Source: Hyphomicrobiaceae bacterium (GTDB lineage: Bacteria; Pseudomonadota; Alphaproteobacteria; Rhizobiales; Hyphomicrobiaceae). From it: a DNA stretch of 64,000 nt. Numbering within the stretch: position 1 is the stretch's first letter; each line of letters starts with the position of its first letter. Positions 26,629 to 36,086 of this stretch are shown piece by piece. The notes beneath the pieces were generated by a model. The model did no database searches and had not been told where the DNA came from. It saw nothing but the letters and a program-made list of their open reading frames with translations. The stretch is from contig JALHMC010000001.1 of assembly GCA_022844225.1 (NCBI GenBank), positions 186,001 to 250,000 of the forward strand, written 5' to 3'. The position numbers and the translations under genes were made by a program.

Positions 26629-28032
26629 ATGTCGCTTTCCCGTCGCCGCTCGCTCGCCGCCCTACTCGTCGTTTGCCTCGGGACGCTCGCCGCTCCGCTC
26701 GATAGCGCCGTCAACATTGCGTTCCCAAGCATTACCGCCGCGTTCGGCCTGCCGCAGTCCGGCATCCGCTGGGTGATCATCGCCTATGTGCTGACTTACG
26801 CGAGCCTGACGCTGGCGTTCGGCAAGCTGGGCGATCTGCTCGGCTACCGCCGAGTGTTCGTGACTGGCCTTGTCATTTCGGCTTTTGGTTATGCGGCGTG
26901 CTCCCTGGCGCCGGATGTCGGGCTGCTGCTTGCGGGACGCGTTCTGCAAGGCGTCGGCGCGGCCCTGACTTGGAGCTGTGCACCGGCACTCGCAACCTCA
27001 CTTTATCCGGAATCCGAGCGCACCCGGGTCCTGGGTTTTTACTCGGCCGCCATCGCTGTCGGCGCGGCGCTCGGGCCACTTGCGGGCGGTGTGCTCGTCG
27101 AACGCTTCGGCTGGCCGGTCGTGTTCTGGGCCCGGCTGCCACTGGTGGCGACGGCCTTCGCACTGGCCTGGCTCATCCCCACAGCTGTGGCAAGCGCGAC
27201 GCGGCGTGCCTTCGACTGGACCGGCGCACTTCTGCTCGTGACATGGTTGTCGGCCTTCCTGCTCGCCGCAGCCCGACCCGAGATGCCGAACGGGGAGATT
27301 ATCGCAGCAGCACTCGTCGTGATCGGGGCAGCGACTTTCTGGGCATTCCTGGCGCACGAGTCGCGTCACCCCGACCCGATCATCCGACCATCGCTTTTTC
27401 GCGAGCGCGTATTCCTTGTTCTCAACCTCGCCAGCATCGCGCTCAACTTCGCGGGATTCGCCGTGATGTTGCTCGTACCCTTTCATCTGGCTCGGACGGC
27501 CGGACTTGACCCGGGCATCGGAGGCCTCGTCCTTTGTGCCAACGCATCGGGCGTCGTGGTAGGTTCGTGGCTCGCCGGGCGGGTTGCCCAGCGCGTCGGA
27601 TCAACTCCGCTCGCCCTGATCGGCACGCTGGTCTCGGTCATCGGACTTGCGCTGGTCTCGAGCTGGAGCCGCGATACGACGGCGGTCATGATGGCCATAT
27701 GCCTTGCTTTCCAAGGCTTCGGACTCGGACTGTTCCAGGTTTGTTACGCCGATCGAGTCCTGGAGACTCTGCCCCAGGCAGACCGAGGCGTCGCCGGGAG
27801 CCTCACACTGGTCACTCGCACGATCGGTATCGTCGGCGCGGCGGCAGGACTGACGGCACTGAGCCGGACCATCGAGGCCGATGCGTTGGCCGCCGGCCTG
27901 CCGGATGCCACCCTTCTGGCGTTCAAGCAGACGTTCGCATTCGTCAGTGCCGGGCTCGCGGCAGGCCTCGCCGCAGTCCTCGTCGGATTAGGCCTCGGCA
28001 GGGCAACCCGACCACGCGCAACCCGCTCCTGA
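26629..28032 (+). CDS. MFS drug/metabolite exporter (DHA2-type)
   Basis: The 467-residue transporter has 12-14 predicted membrane helices. Early helix 1 carries LGTLAAPLDSAVNIAFPSI, the DHA2-like D1 pattern. Motif A is GKLGDLLGYRRVF, and motif C-like GPLAGGVLVERFGW follows near helix 5. A proton-driven exporter of drugs or metabolites is the usual role. The track ORF starts at 26395, but the first 78 residues are Arg-rich and non-hydrophobic and do not fit an MFS protein. The ATG at 26629 is chosen because it directly precedes helix 1, although no strong ribosome-binding site is visible. It precedes tolQ by 266 bases and is unlikely to belong with it functionally. Confidence 0.85.
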   Translation: MSLSRRRSLAALLVVCLGTLAAPLDSAVNIAFPSITAAFGLPQSGIRWVIIAYVLTYASLTLAFGKLGDLLGYRRVFVTGLVISAFGYAACSLAPDVGLLLAGRVLQGVGAALTWSCAPALATSLYPESERTRVLGFYSAAIAVGAALGPLAGGVLVERFGWPVVFWARLPLVATAFALAWLIPTAVASATRRAFDWTGALLLVTWLSAFLLAAARPEMPNGEIIAAALVVIGAATFWAFLAHESRHPDPIIRPSLFRERVFLVLNLASIALNFAGFAVMLLVPFHLARTAGLDPGIGGLVLCANASGVVVGSWLAGRVAQRVGSTPLALIGTLVSVIGLALVSSWSRDTTAVMMAICLAFQGFGLGLFQVCYADRVLETLPQADRGVAGSLTLVTRTIGIVGAAAGLTALSRTIEADALAAGLPDATLLAFKQTFAFVSAGLAAGLAAVLVGLGLGRATRPRATRS

Positions 28033-28298
28033 CCCATAGCACTGTGGACAAAAGATCACGGACAAGTCCGCGCCCTTGAGATGCGGGTTGGACCACGGTC
28101 TATATCGCCTTGCTCGTTCACGTTTCGTGTCACGGGGACGCCGGGGCCGCAGTTTGGTCAAATTGGCGGGCAAGAAGCTTCGTTTGGGGAGAGTCGCGCG
28201 TCCAGGCGAAACGGTGTGGCAGAGGGATGGGGATATCGCCCAGTCTCATCCGCAAGGTCCGTCGCGCCCGACCCGGCACCAGAATTTGCGGGAGCACT

Positions 28299-29012
28299 AT
28301 GAATCCGACCGACGTCGTGCAGCATGCGATCGGGGCGACGGCCGGTGGACACTCGTTCTACGAGTTGTTCATGCAGGCCCATATCGTCGTCAAGGTGGTG
28401 ATGATCGGGCTAGTTCTGGCCTCCGTCTGGTCGTGGGCCATCATCTTCACCAAAATCTTTGCCTTCCGGCGTGCTCGCCGCGAAGCCGACCGCTTCGAGC
28501 AGCTGTTCTGGTCCGGGCAGTCGCTTGAGGAACTGTACACTGCCCTTTCACGCGATCGCACTTTCTCGATGGCGGCACTCTTCGTTGCCGCGATGCGCGA
28601 GTGGAAGCGCTCCGTCGAGGGGAATATTCGCGCGCTCGGCGGCATCCAGCTGCGCGTCGAAAAGGTGATGGACGTCACCATTAGTCGCGAGATGGAGCGG
28701 CTCGAGCGAAGTCTGCTGTTTCTGGCAACGGTCGGCTCGACAGCGCCGTTCGTAGGTCTTTTCGGCACGGTCTGGGGCATCATGACCAGCTTCCAAGCCA
28801 TTGCCATCTCGAAGAACACTAGCCTCGCCGTCGTGGCGCCGGGTATTGCCGAGGCGCTGTTTGCGACGGCACTCGGCTTGCTGGCCGCAATACCGGCTGT
28901 GATCGCCTACAACAAATTCTCTGCCGATTCGGCTCGGCTCGCGCAGCGCCTCGAGGCGTTCGCCGACGAGTTTGCCGCCATTGTTTCGCGCCAGATCGAC
29001 GTCCGCTCTTAG
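28299..29012 (+). CDS. tolQ: Tol-Pal system proton-channel protein TolQ
   Basis: TolQ forms with TolR the proton-driven motor that energises TolA at the division site. The 237-residue protein has three membrane segments (about 25-45, 135-160 and 175-195). It has the ExbB/TolQ/MotA signature VGSTAPFVGLFGTVWGIM, and VVAPGIAEALFATALGLLAAIPAVIAYN follows. The track start at 28110 adds 63 Arg/Gly-rich residues; GGGAG five bases before the ATG at 28299 fixes the start. It heads tolQ-tolR-tolA. The thioesterase gene ybgC, often first in this operon, is absent; an MFS gene is upstream instead. Confidence 0.96.
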   Translation: MNPTDVVQHAIGATAGGHSFYELFMQAHIVVKVVMIGLVLASVWSWAIIFTKIFAFRRARREADRFEQLFWSGQSLEELYTALSRDRTFSMAALFVAAMREWKRSVEGNIRALGGIQLRVEKVMDVTISREMERLERSLLFLATVGSTAPFVGLFGTVWGIMTSFQAIAISKNTSLAVVAPGIAEALFATALGLLAAIPAVIAYNKFSADSARLAQRLEAFADEFAAIVSRQIDVRS

Positions 29013-29024
29013 GGGGGCAAGCTC

Positions 29025-29504
29025 ATGGGTGCGAGCCTTGGCGGAGGTGGTGGGAGCGGTCACAGCGGCCGGCGAGGTCGCAGGCGTCGACATGCGCCGA
29101 TGAGCGAAATCAACGTCACGCCCTTCGTCGACGTGATGCTCGTACTCTTGATCATCTTCATGGTCGCAGCACCGTTGCTGACCGGCGGAGTTCAGGTGGA
29201 GCTGCCGCAGGCCAAGGGCCGCCAGCTCGAGACCAATAAGGAGCCCCTCGTGGTCTCCGTAACCAAGAGCGGGCAGGTGTTCCTCGGCCAGGAAGAGAAG
29301 ACACCGATGTCGCTCGACGAGCTCGGGCCCAAACTCACGGCGATCGCGCAGTCGCGAGGCAGCGGATCAGGACAGGACGAGCCCGTCTTTGTCCGGGGAG
29401 ACCGTGCAGTCGAGTACGGTCACGTCGCGCGCGTGATGGCGCGCTTGAAGGAATCGGGTTTCCGTAAGATCTCGCTCGTGACCGAGGTGGAGGGTGGGGG
29501 TTAA
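29025..29504 (+). CDS. tolR: Tol-Pal system protein TolR
   Basis: TolR is the partner of TolQ in the inner-membrane motor. The 159-residue protein begins with a Gly/Arg-rich cytoplasmic head, then MSEINVTPFVDVMLVLLIIFMV, the single helix with the essential Asp. A periplasmic domain follows, ending EYGHVARVMARLKESGFRKISLVTE. It starts 12 bases after tolQ with a GGGGG-type site, and tolA starts 3 bases after its stop, so the three genes form one operon. Confidence 0.96.
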   Translation: MGASLGGGGGSGHSGRRGRRRRHAPMSEINVTPFVDVMLVLLIIFMVAAPLLTGGVQVELPQAKGRQLETNKEPLVVSVTKSGQVFLGQEEKTPMSLDELGPKLTAIAQSRGSGSGQDEPVFVRGDRAVEYGHVARVMARLKESGFRKISLVTEVEGGG

Positions 29505-29507
29505 GGG

Positions 29508-30629
29508 GTGACATTCGGGCTGGCAATGTCCGTCGTGCTCCACGCAGCGCTGCTCGGCTATGCGATGCTTTCGATTGCCCATACGCCGCCTCGCGAGCAG
29601 AAGTCGCCGACCGAGGCCATCGTCGCCGACGTCATCTCGGCCTCCGAGCTCAACCAGATGCGCAAGGGCGTCCGCGAGGCCAAGCTTGATGAGGCCGAAG
29701 CGAAGGACGTGAAGAAGCCGGACGAAGGCAAAAAGGACGCACCCAAGCAGCGCCCGGTCGTGGCACAGCCGCCGCCCCCCGCTGCCGAACCGCCGCCGCC
29801 CGAGCCCGCCAAGCCGGTCGAGGTCGCCAAGGCCGAACCTCCGCCCCCTCCCCCACCCGCACAAAAAGTCGAGCCCCCAAAGCCGGAGCCGGACAAAGCT
29901 GCGCTCGCGCAAAAGCTCGACGAGCTGGCCTTGCAAAAAGCGGAGGAGGAAAAGCAGAAGGAGGAGGCCTCTGCGGCTAAAGCCAAAGCCGAGGCGGAAG
30001 AGAAAGCGAAGGCCGACGCCGAGGCAAGGGCCGCCGAGGAAAAGCGGAAAGCCGAAGAAAAAAAGAAGGCTGAGGAAAAAAAGAAGCAGGAACTGGCGGA
30101 GAAGAAGAAGCGGGAGCTGGCCGAGAAGAAGAAGCGCGACGACGCCAAGCGCAAGGCGGAACTCGCCAAACAGAAGCAGCTCGACACGAACCGGCTCTCG
30201 GCGTTGCTCGACAAGACACCCGATCCTAAGCAGGCCCCGGCCGCCAACGACGCGCCCGAACGGCCGACCAATGCGAAGGGCCCTGTACGCGGCGACGCCC
30301 AAGGCCGCGACAGCACCATCTCGGCGAATGAAGCGAGCTTCCTTGCCGGACTGATGCGGCAGGCGGTCAGCCGCTGCTGGAACATCAATGCCGGCGTCGA
30401 TGGCATCCAGCAGATGGTGGTCAAGGTCGAGATCCGCTTGACGCCCGAAGGGCGGCTCGCGTCTTCACCGCGCGTCGTCAACACCATGGCAAACCCGGTT
30501 TTCCGGGACGCTGCCGACTCCGCTGTGCGCGCGCTCGTCCAGTGCGAGCCTTACGTCCTTCCTGAGGACAAGTATGCCGGCGGCTGGGAGCATATGATTC
30601 TGACCTTCGATCCCGCCCGCATGTTCTGA
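29508..30629 (+). CDS. tolA: Tol-Pal system protein TolA
   Basis: TolA spans the periplasm and contacts Pal/TolB. The 373-residue protein has an N-terminal membrane segment (VVLHAALLGYAMLSIA) and a Pro-rich stretch at about 80-120. A long Lys/Ala/Glu-rich helical region (about 125-230, EEKRKAEEKKKAEEKKKQ) follows. The C-terminal domain is TolA/TonB-like, with FLAGLMRQAVSRCWN and VVNTMANPVFRDAADSAVRALVQCEPY; its two Cys are placed as in alphaproteobacterial TolA. The start is a GTG nearly abutting the tolR stop. An ATG at 29526 inside the first helix is an alternative. Confidence 0.94.
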   Translation: MTFGLAMSVVLHAALLGYAMLSIAHTPPREQKSPTEAIVADVISASELNQMRKGVREAKLDEAEAKDVKKPDEGKKDAPKQRPVVAQPPPPAAEPPPPEPAKPVEVAKAEPPPPPPPAQKVEPPKPEPDKAALAQKLDELALQKAEEEKQKEEASAAKAKAEAEEKAKADAEARAAEEKRKAEEKKKAEEKKKQELAEKKKRELAEKKKRDDAKRKAELAKQKQLDTNRLSALLDKTPDPKQAPAANDAPERPTNAKGPVRGDAQGRDSTISANEASFLAGLMRQAVSRCWNINAGVDGIQQMVVKVEIRLTPEGRLASSPRVVNTMANPVFRDAADSAVRALVQCEPYVLPEDKYAGGWEHMILTFDPARMF

Positions 30630-30728
30630 ACGAGGTCGGAGTTGGCGAACGGGGTCAAGCCTGCCTAGGATATGACCTGCGGCAGGCGCCCAGCGCTCAC
30701 CGATCGATCATTCTCAAGGACAGGGACC

Positions 30729-31661
30729 ATGCCAGAGCGCTCGAACCAGCGGACCGCTTATTTCAACGGTAAGTACGTGCCCGAAGGCGAGGTGCGCGTG
30801 CCCTTCCGCGACCGAAGCTTTCTCTATGGCGACGGCTGCTTCGACATGACCCGAACCTTCGCCGGCAAGCCCTTTCGCGTGAAGGAGCATATCGATCGCT
30901 TCTATCGCTCGCTTGCGTACCTCGGCATCGATATTGGGTTGAAGCCCGCCGAGCTGACCGAGATCACTCACGAGGTTGTGCACCGCAACGCCCATCTGCT
31001 TGGCCAGGGCGACGACTGGTGGGTCGGGCAACGCGTCTCGCGCGGCATCAAGAGTGTCGGCGAAGGCATGGACCCATGGGAAGACATGGGGCCGAGCATC
31101 ATCGTCGACTGCATGCCGCTCCCCTTCAAGGCGCGCGCCGCACACTATCGTGACGGCATCCGCGTGGTGGTGCCGTCGGTGCGCCGGACGCCGCCCGGTT
31201 CCCTTTCTCCGCGCGTCAAGACGCACAACTATCTCAACATGGTGATGGCCGACATGGAGGCGCGTGAACGCGATCCGGAGGCCTGGGCCGTGCTCCTGGA
31301 TGAGAACGGCAATCTCTGCGAGGGCATGGGGTCGAACATCTTCGTGGTGAAGGATGGCCGTATCTCGACGCCGCAGGGCCGTTACGTACTCGAAGGCATC
31401 TCGCGACAGACTGTGATCGAATTGGCCAGGCAAGAAGGCTTCGAGGTGGTCGAGCGCGACATCGACCTCTACGACGCCTACACGGCGGACGAGGTCTTCC
31501 TGACCTCGACGAGCCTGTGCCTATGTCCCGTTTCAAAGGTCAATCATGCGGCCATCGGCGACGGCAAAGTGCCAGGGCCCGTAGCGGCACGTCTCCTCAA
31601 GGCTTACTCGGACTACGTGGGCATCGATATCGCCGCGCAGTATCTGAGCCGGCTGAAATAG
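30729..31661 (+). CDS. PLP-dependent class IV aminotransferase (D-amino acid / branched-chain type)
   Basis: The 310-residue fold-type IV enzyme has FLYGDGCFDMTRTF near the N-terminus. The PLP-binding Lys lies in SPRVKTHNYLN, the family pattern EGMGSNIFVV follows, and the C-terminal TADEVFLTSTS loop matches BCAT/D-aminotransferases. It would transfer amino groups between 2-oxo acids and branched-chain or D-amino acids, or act on a related amine. The track ORF starts at 30672; the ATG at 30729, after CAGGGACC, gives a normal family length. It follows tolA by 99 bases and precedes an SMP-30 lactonase by 68 bases, possibly one transcript. The exact substrate cannot be told from sequence alone. 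Confidence 0.86.
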   Translation: MPERSNQRTAYFNGKYVPEGEVRVPFRDRSFLYGDGCFDMTRTFAGKPFRVKEHIDRFYRSLAYLGIDIGLKPAELTEITHEVVHRNAHLLGQGDDWWVGQRVSRGIKSVGEGMDPWEDMGPSIIVDCMPLPFKARAAHYRDGIRVVVPSVRRTPPGSLSPRVKTHNYLNMVMADMEARERDPEAWAVLLDENGNLCEGMGSNIFVVKDGRISTPQGRYVLEGISRQTVIELARQEGFEVVERDIDLYDAYTADEVFLTSTSLCLCPVSKVNHAAIGDGKVPGPVAARLLKAYSDYVGIDIAAQYLSRLK

Positions 31662-31729
31662 CCTTTCCACGAGCAGGTGCGGTCAACGGCGCCTCAATTT
31701 GAACTCAGCGTTACTCAGGAGAAACGTTC

Positions 31730-32641
31730 ATGACGGACGTGACGATTCTGGCGAGCGGGCTCGGTTTTCCCGAGGGACCGGTGGTCTGTGCCGACGGCTC
31801 GGTGATTCTCACGGAGATCCGCAATGGCCGCTGCACCCGGGTAACATCCGACGGCAAGGTCAGCCTGTTCTCGGATTGCGGCGGCGGGCCGAACGGGCTC
31901 GCCTTCGGACCGGACGGACACTTGTACCTCTGCAACAACGGTGGCAGCCGCTACGTCGAGGGCCATTCGATGGGTCTCGGCCCACACCCGGACTACAAAT
32001 TCGGGTACGTGCAGCGGCTCGACGCCAAGACGGGCAAGGCGACGCTCCTCTACAAGGACGTGGCCGGCAATCCGCTCTCAGCACCGAACGATCTGGTTTT
32101 CGACAAGGACGGCGGCTTCTACTTCACCGATCTCGGCAAACGCCACCCCCGACATCGGGACAATGCCGGCATCTACTATGCCCTGCCTGACGGCTCCAAG
32201 ATCGTCGAGGTGGCTTATCCGATGCTCAGCACCAATGGATGCGGCTTGTCACCCGATGGCAAGACGCTCTATGCCGCCGACACCGAAGGCGCACGGCTGT
32301 GGGCCTTCGAAGTGCAAGGCCCGGGCAAGCTGAAACCGAAATCAGAGTTTGCGCCACACAGCGGGCGCATGATTGCCGGTCTCCCCGGTCGCGCGCGGTT
32401 CGACAGCCTCGCCGTGATGGCGAGCGGGAACATCTGCGTCGCAACACTGACAACGGGCTATATCACCGAGATCTCGCCGAAGGGCGACATCGTGCGCGAA
32501 GTGAAGATGCCGGACGTCTATCCCACCAACATCTGTTTCGGCGGCACAGATATGTGCACCGCCTACGTCACGCTCTCCGACAAGGGCCAACTCGCGATGC
32601 TTCGGTGGCCTGAGCCGGGGCTGAAGTTGAATTTCAATTAG
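31730..32641 (+). CDS. SMP-30/gluconolactonase-like lactone hydrolase
   Basis: The 303-residue six-bladed beta-propeller has the metal-binding residues of the SMP-30/gluconolactonase family. These are Glu in GFPEGPVVCADG, Asn in SAPNDLVFDKDGGFYFTD and Asp in TLYAADTEGARLWAFEV. Such enzymes hydrolyse sugar-acid or other lactones. A CAGGAG site lies 8 bases before the ATG. No signal peptide is visible, so it is probably cytosolic. It follows the class IV aminotransferase and may be cotranscribed. A hairpin without a T-run lies just after the stop. Confidence 0.88.
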   Translation: MTDVTILASGLGFPEGPVVCADGSVILTEIRNGRCTRVTSDGKVSLFSDCGGGPNGLAFGPDGHLYLCNNGGSRYVEGHSMGLGPHPDYKFGYVQRLDAKTGKATLLYKDVAGNPLSAPNDLVFDKDGGFYFTDLGKRHPRHRDNAGIYYALPDGSKIVEVAYPMLSTNGCGLSPDGKTLYAADTEGARLWAFEVQGPGKLKPKSEFAPHSGRMIAGLPGRARFDSLAVMASGNICVATLTTGYITEISPKGDIVREVKMPDVYPTNICFGGTDMCTAYVTLSDKGQLAMLRWPEPGLKLNFN

Positions 32642-32649
32642 TTGAGGCT

Positions 32650-32683
32650 CGCGCAGAGGCTCAGATGAGGCTGGCTCTGCGCG
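32650..32683 (+). terminator. hairpin after the SMP-30 gene, possible terminator
   Basis: CGCGCAGAG pairs perfectly with CTCTGCGCG around a 16-base loop, 9 bases after the stop codon. No T-run follows, so intrinsic termination is uncertain. Confidence 0.4.
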
Positions 32684-32737
32684 CGGTCGCTCGCCCGAGT
32701 TACCCCGTAGGCGCTAAAGTCACGAAGGTGATGACGC

Positions 32738-33418
32738 TCACCCGGCGCCTGGTGTCGTCTGATCGAAGCCGACGAAGACCTCGAACTCGCCGGCCCGCGA
32801 GCCGACCGGGACGTCGAACGAGACAGTTCTTACGGCTGAGAAGTAACCGACGGGTCTGTCGGCGGACACCGTCACGTCGACCATGCCGCTCTCGTTCACG
32901 ATCCGCGCACGCTTTGCATCGGTGACGAAGATATTGACCGGTAGCGTGACCAATCCTGCCTGCCCTTTCGGACCGAGCAGCACACGTCCAGAGAAACCAT
33001 ACTTGACCGTAACGCGTGTCCCCTGGATCTGGCACTCACGTGCCGTCTGGGTGATCTCGCCGCGATGACGCACAGCGAGGCCATCTCCGACCTTGCCTTG
33101 TTCGTAGATCGTCACGTGATGATCGCGGGGCCAAACCGCGAAGCGAGGACACCCACCTGCCACGTCGCCACCGACCGGCATCGGAGAGTTGGCTTTGGCT
33201 GCCGACAGCATCTGCTCGTGCGTAACGGCCTTCTCGGCAGTCTTGGACGCGGCCCCGCCACCAAACATGCCGCCACCGATCCCCGAAGTGATCGAGGACA
33301 TGCCGCATCCGCTCGCCATCGTTGCTATCGCCGCAGCACCGGCCAATCTGACCAGTGCGCGCAAAGCGCCTGTCGCTGCTCGCGCCACGCTACCCCCGTC
33401 CATTCGAAGCCGCGACAT
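32738..33418 (-). CDS. putative outer-membrane or periplasmic lipoprotein of unknown function
   Basis: I do not recognise a named family. The 226-residue precursor has a hydrophobic signal with a lipobox-like MASGC (residue 34 Cys). A Gly/Ser-rich stretch (GMSSITSGIGGGMFGGG) follows, then a beta-rich domain with CPRFAVWPRDHHVTIYEQG, ECQIQGTRVTVKYGFSGRVLLGPKGQAG and LVTLPVNIFVTDAKR. The track ORF begins at 33691, but the extra 91 residues cover the ispH promoter region and look non-coding. The ATG at 33418 is chosen, with 33403 as an alternative. It is divergent from ispH. A two-cysteine pair in the mature domain may form a disulfide. Confidence 0.68.
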   Translation of the reverse strand: MSRLRMDGGSVARAATGALRALVRLAGAAAIATMASGCGMSSITSGIGGGMFGGGAASKTAEKAVTHEQMLSAAKANSPMPVGGDVAGGCPRFAVWPRDHHVTIYEQGKVGDGLAVRHRGEITQTARECQIQGTRVTVKYGFSGRVLLGPKGQAGLVTLPVNIFVTDAKRARIVNESGMVDVTVSADRPVGYFSAVRTVSFDVPVGSRAGEFEVFVGFDQTTPGAG

Positions 33419-33584
33419 CTGACGCGCCGCTGACTCGGTACCCCCGCAGGTCACGGGCGGACCATCGCCCTTGTTCAAAGCGGATGTCAAGTGTAGCACC
33501 ATGGGTTTTCCGGGTGGCGTGTCGCGCCGGACCCGGATGTCCTCAGTTGGGATCGCGAACGCGCCGACGGAGCCTCTCCACCGC

Positions 33585-34556
33585 ATGGAACCGACAGTCC
33601 TCCCACCGCTCACCGTACTGCTCGCGGCGCCGCGCGGCTTCTGTGCCGGCGTCGACCGGGCCATCCAGATCGTCGAGTTGGCGCTGCGCAAATACGGTCC
33701 CCCCGTCTACGTTCGGCACGAGATCGTGCACAACCGGTTCGTGGTTGAGTCCCTGCGCCAGAAAGGCGCCATATTCGTGGAAGAGCTGGACGAGATCCCA
33801 GAAACCGATGCGCCTGTGATCTTTTCGGCACACGGTGTGCCGAAGTCCGTCCCTGCCGCGGCGCGCAAGCGAAACATGTTCTTCCTGGATGCGACCTGTC
33901 CCCTGGTCTCCAAAGTTCACGTCGAGGCAGAGCGCCATTACGCCGAAAATCTCGAGATCATCCTCATCGGACACACGGGGCATCCCGAGGTGGTGGGAAC
34001 GACGGGCCAGCTGCCGGAGGGCGCGGTACGGATCGTCGAGACCGTCGAGGACGCGAGACGCCTCGTGCCGCGCGACCCGGACCGCCTCGCCTGGATCACG
34101 CAGACGACGCTCTCCGTCGATGATACGGCCGAGATCGTGGCCGTTCTCAAGGAGCGGTTTCCCGCCATCGTCGGGCCCCACAAGGAGGACATCTGCTACG
34201 CAACGACCAACCGTCAGGCCGCAGTCAAGGTGATCGCACCGAGAGCCGATTGCGTGCTCGTCGTGGGCGCGCCGAACAGCTCGAATTCGCTTCGCCTCGT
34301 CGAGGTGGCTGAGCGGGCCGGTTGCTCCCGCGCGATGCTGGTCCAGCGGGCAAGCGACTTGCCATGGGAGCAACTCGAAGGTGTGCGAACCCTCGGCATC
34401 ACCGCCGGCGCGTCGGCGCCGGAGGTTCTGGTCGACGAGATCATCACAGCGCTCGGGGAGCGCTTCCTCGTCACGCTCGAGCAGGTTCGGACTGCCGAGG
34501 AACGCATTGCGTTCAATGTACCGCGCGAGCTGCGCGACGCACCGGTCTCCGGCTGA
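33585..34556 (+). CDS. ispH: 4-hydroxy-3-methylbut-2-enyl diphosphate reductase
   Basis: IspH catalyses the last step of the MEP isoprenoid pathway, reducing HMBPP to IPP and DMAPP at a [4Fe-4S] cluster. The three cluster cysteines are in PRGFCAGV (residue 20), DATCPLV (105) and [11 protein letters not shown] (204). The catalytic Glu region is HKED, with SSNS and SAHGVP substrate motifs. The ATG at 33585 gives 323 residues, close to the usual 316-320. The track ORF starts at a TTG at 33471; a start at 33537 is also possible. It is followed by thrB after 25 bases and then rnhA, forming an operon with an order seen in Hyphomicrobiales. Confidence 0.95.
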   Translation: MEPTVLPPLTVLLAAPRGFCAGVDRAIQIVELALRKYGPPVYVRHEIVHNRFVVESLRQKGAIFVEELDEIPETDAPVIFSAHGVPKSVPAAARKRNMFFLDATCPLVSKVHVEAERHYAENLEIILIGHTGHPEVVGTTGQLPEGAVRIVETVEDARRLVPRDPDRLAWITQTTLSVDDTAEIVAVLKERFPAIVGPHKEDICYATTNRQAAVKVIAPRADCVLVVGAPNSSNSLRLVEVAERAGCSRAMLVQRASDLPWEQLEGVRTLGITAGASAPEVLVDEIITALGERFLVTLEQVRTAEERIAFNVPRELRDAPVSG

Positions 34557-34581
34557 TCAGTAAACGCGGAGCGGGATCCCA

Positions 34582-35568
34582 ATGGCAGTCTACACGGACG
34601 TTGGCGACGAGGAGATCGCCGCCTTCATCGCCAGCTATGGTCTGGGCGCGGTGGTGTCCTTCAAGGGCATTGCGGAAGGCGTGGAGAACACGAACTACCT
34701 CGTTGAGACGGAGCGCGGATGGTTCATTCTGACGCTTTACGAGAAGCGCGTGAACCCTGCCGAACTCCCGTTCTTTCTCGCGCTGATGGAGCATCTGGCC
34801 GGATCCGGCCTCAATTGCCCGACGCCAGTACGGGACTGCGAGGGCCGCAACTTGCGCGAGCTTGCTGGCCGGCCGGCGGCGCTGGTCACTTTTCTCGAAG
34901 GCCTTTCGGTGCGGCGCCCGACTGCCGATCACTGCAGGGAGATCGGCGAAGCATTGGCCCGCATGCACATCGCGGCGGCGGATTTCTCGATGCGGCGGCG
35001 CAACGGGCTGGGGATCGACGAGTGGCGCCCCCTCTACCAGCGGTTTGCCGTCCGGGCCGATGAGGTTCGCGGCGGGCTCGGCGCACTGATCGAAACCGAA
35101 CTCGACTTCCTCGACGCGCATTGGCCGCGACATCTGCCAGAAGGGGTCATCCACGCCGATCTCTTCCCCGACAACGTGTTCTTCCTCCACGATCGTCTGT
35201 CCGGGCTGATCGATTTCTACTTCGCTTGCACGGACGCGTTGGCTTACGACGTTGCCGTATGCCTCAACGCTTGGTGTTTCGAGGCCAACGGCCAGTTCAA
35301 CATAACCAAGGGACGCGCGCTGTTGAAGGGTTACGATAGCGTTCGCTGCCTGACCGACGACGAGAGGAAGGCACTCCCCGTGCTCGCACGCGGCTCAGCT
35401 TTGCGCTTTCTGCTGACCCGCGCTTACGACTGGATCAATACGCCGCCCGATGCACTCGTGAAACGGAAGGATCCGGGGGAGTACTTGCGGCGGCTCAGCT
35501 TTCATCAAGCGGTCCGTAGCGAGCGCGAGTACGGCCTGGACGCTGGCCTCGGCGCAGGCACCCCATGA
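34582..35568 (+). CDS. thrB: homoserine kinase (type II, APH-fold)
   Basis: The enzyme phosphorylates L-homoserine for threonine synthesis. This 328-residue protein belongs to the choline-kinase/APH-like ThrB group of alphaproteobacteria, not the GHMP kinases. Motifs are [11 protein letters not shown] at the nucleotide-binding lobe, [13 protein letters not shown] (the catalytic Brenner-type motif) and [19 protein letters not shown] (metal Asp). A GGAGCGGGAT stretch precedes the ATG. The start of rnhA overlaps its end by four bases (ATGA), showing translational coupling. Confidence 0.94.
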   Translation: MAVYTDVGDEEIAAFIASYGLGAVVSFKGIAEGVENTNYLVETERGWFILTLYEKRVNPAELPFFLALMEHLAGSGLNCPTPVRDCEGRNLRELAGRPAALVTFLEGLSVRRPTADHCREIGEALARMHIAAADFSMRRRNGLGIDEWRPLYQRFAVRADEVRGGLGALIETELDFLDAHWPRHLPEGVIHADLFPDNVFFLHDRLSGLIDFYFACTDALAYDVAVCLNAWCFEANGQFNITKGRALLKGYDSVRCLTDDERKALPVLARGSALRFLLTRAYDWINTPPDALVKRKDPGEYLRRLSFHQAVRSEREYGLDAGLGAGTP

Positions 35569-36026
35569 GCGACGAAGACAAGCCTCAGGTCACGATCTTT
35601 ACGGATGGGGCCTGCTCGGGCAATCCTGGCCCTGGCGGCTGGGGCGCGATTTTGGTCTCCGGTCCGCACCGCAAGGAGATCAACGGCGGCGAGGCGACCA
35701 CGACCAACAATCGTATGGAATTGATGGCAGCCATCTCTGCCCTCGAGGCGCTGAAGAAACCTTCCAAAGTCGAACTATGGACCGACAGCAACTACGTTAA
35801 GGACGGCATCTCGAAGTGGATCCACGGCTGGAAACGCAACGGCTGGAAGACGGCCGACAAGAAGCCCGTGAAGAACGCCGAGCTGTGGCAGCGACTCGAC
35901 GAGGCGCGCCGCCGCCACGAGATCGAATGGCACTGGGTGAAGGGGCATGCCGGTCACGATGAGAACGAGCGAGCCGACGAGCTCGCTCGGGAGGGCATGG
36001 CACCGTTCAAGAAGGGCGGCAAGTGA
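35565..36026 (+). CDS. rnhA: ribonuclease HI
   Basis: RNase HI cleaves the RNA strand of RNA-DNA hybrids, for example at R-loops and Okazaki primers. The 153-residue protein has all four acidic active-site elements: Asp in [16 protein letters not shown], Glu in [10 protein letters not shown], Asp in WTDSNYV and Asp in ENERADELA. The substrate-handling basic protrusion HGWKRNGWK is also present. The start codon overlaps the thrB stop. It ends near a hairpin in a 60-base gap before a convergent MBL-fold gene. Confidence 0.97.
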   Translation: MSDEDKPQVTIFTDGACSGNPGPGGWGAILVSGPHRKEINGGEATTTNNRMELMAAISALEALKKPSKVELWTDSNYVKDGISKWIHGWKRNGWKTADKKPVKNAELWQRLDEARRRHEIEWHWVKGHAGHDENERADELAREGMAPFKKGGK

Positions 36027-36027
36027 A

Positions 36028-36048
36028 CGTGCTCGGGTCAAGAGCACG
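36028..36048. terminator. short hairpin between convergent genes
   Basis: CGTGCTC pairs perfectly with GAGCACG around GGGTCAA, 2 bases after the rnhA stop. There is no T-run on either side, so it may be only a partial terminator or an RNA-stabilising structure. Confidence 0.35.
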
Positions 36049-36086
36049 CAACACACGTTCTCAGCAACCGACCTCCAGTTTTTACT

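Noticed and set aside
29367-30487. Long minus-strand ORFs opposite tolA (311 and 309 residues)
   Set aside because: They mirror the repetitive Lys/Ala/Glu codons of TolA and consist of Leu/Phe/Arg or Ser/Ala/Phe runs.
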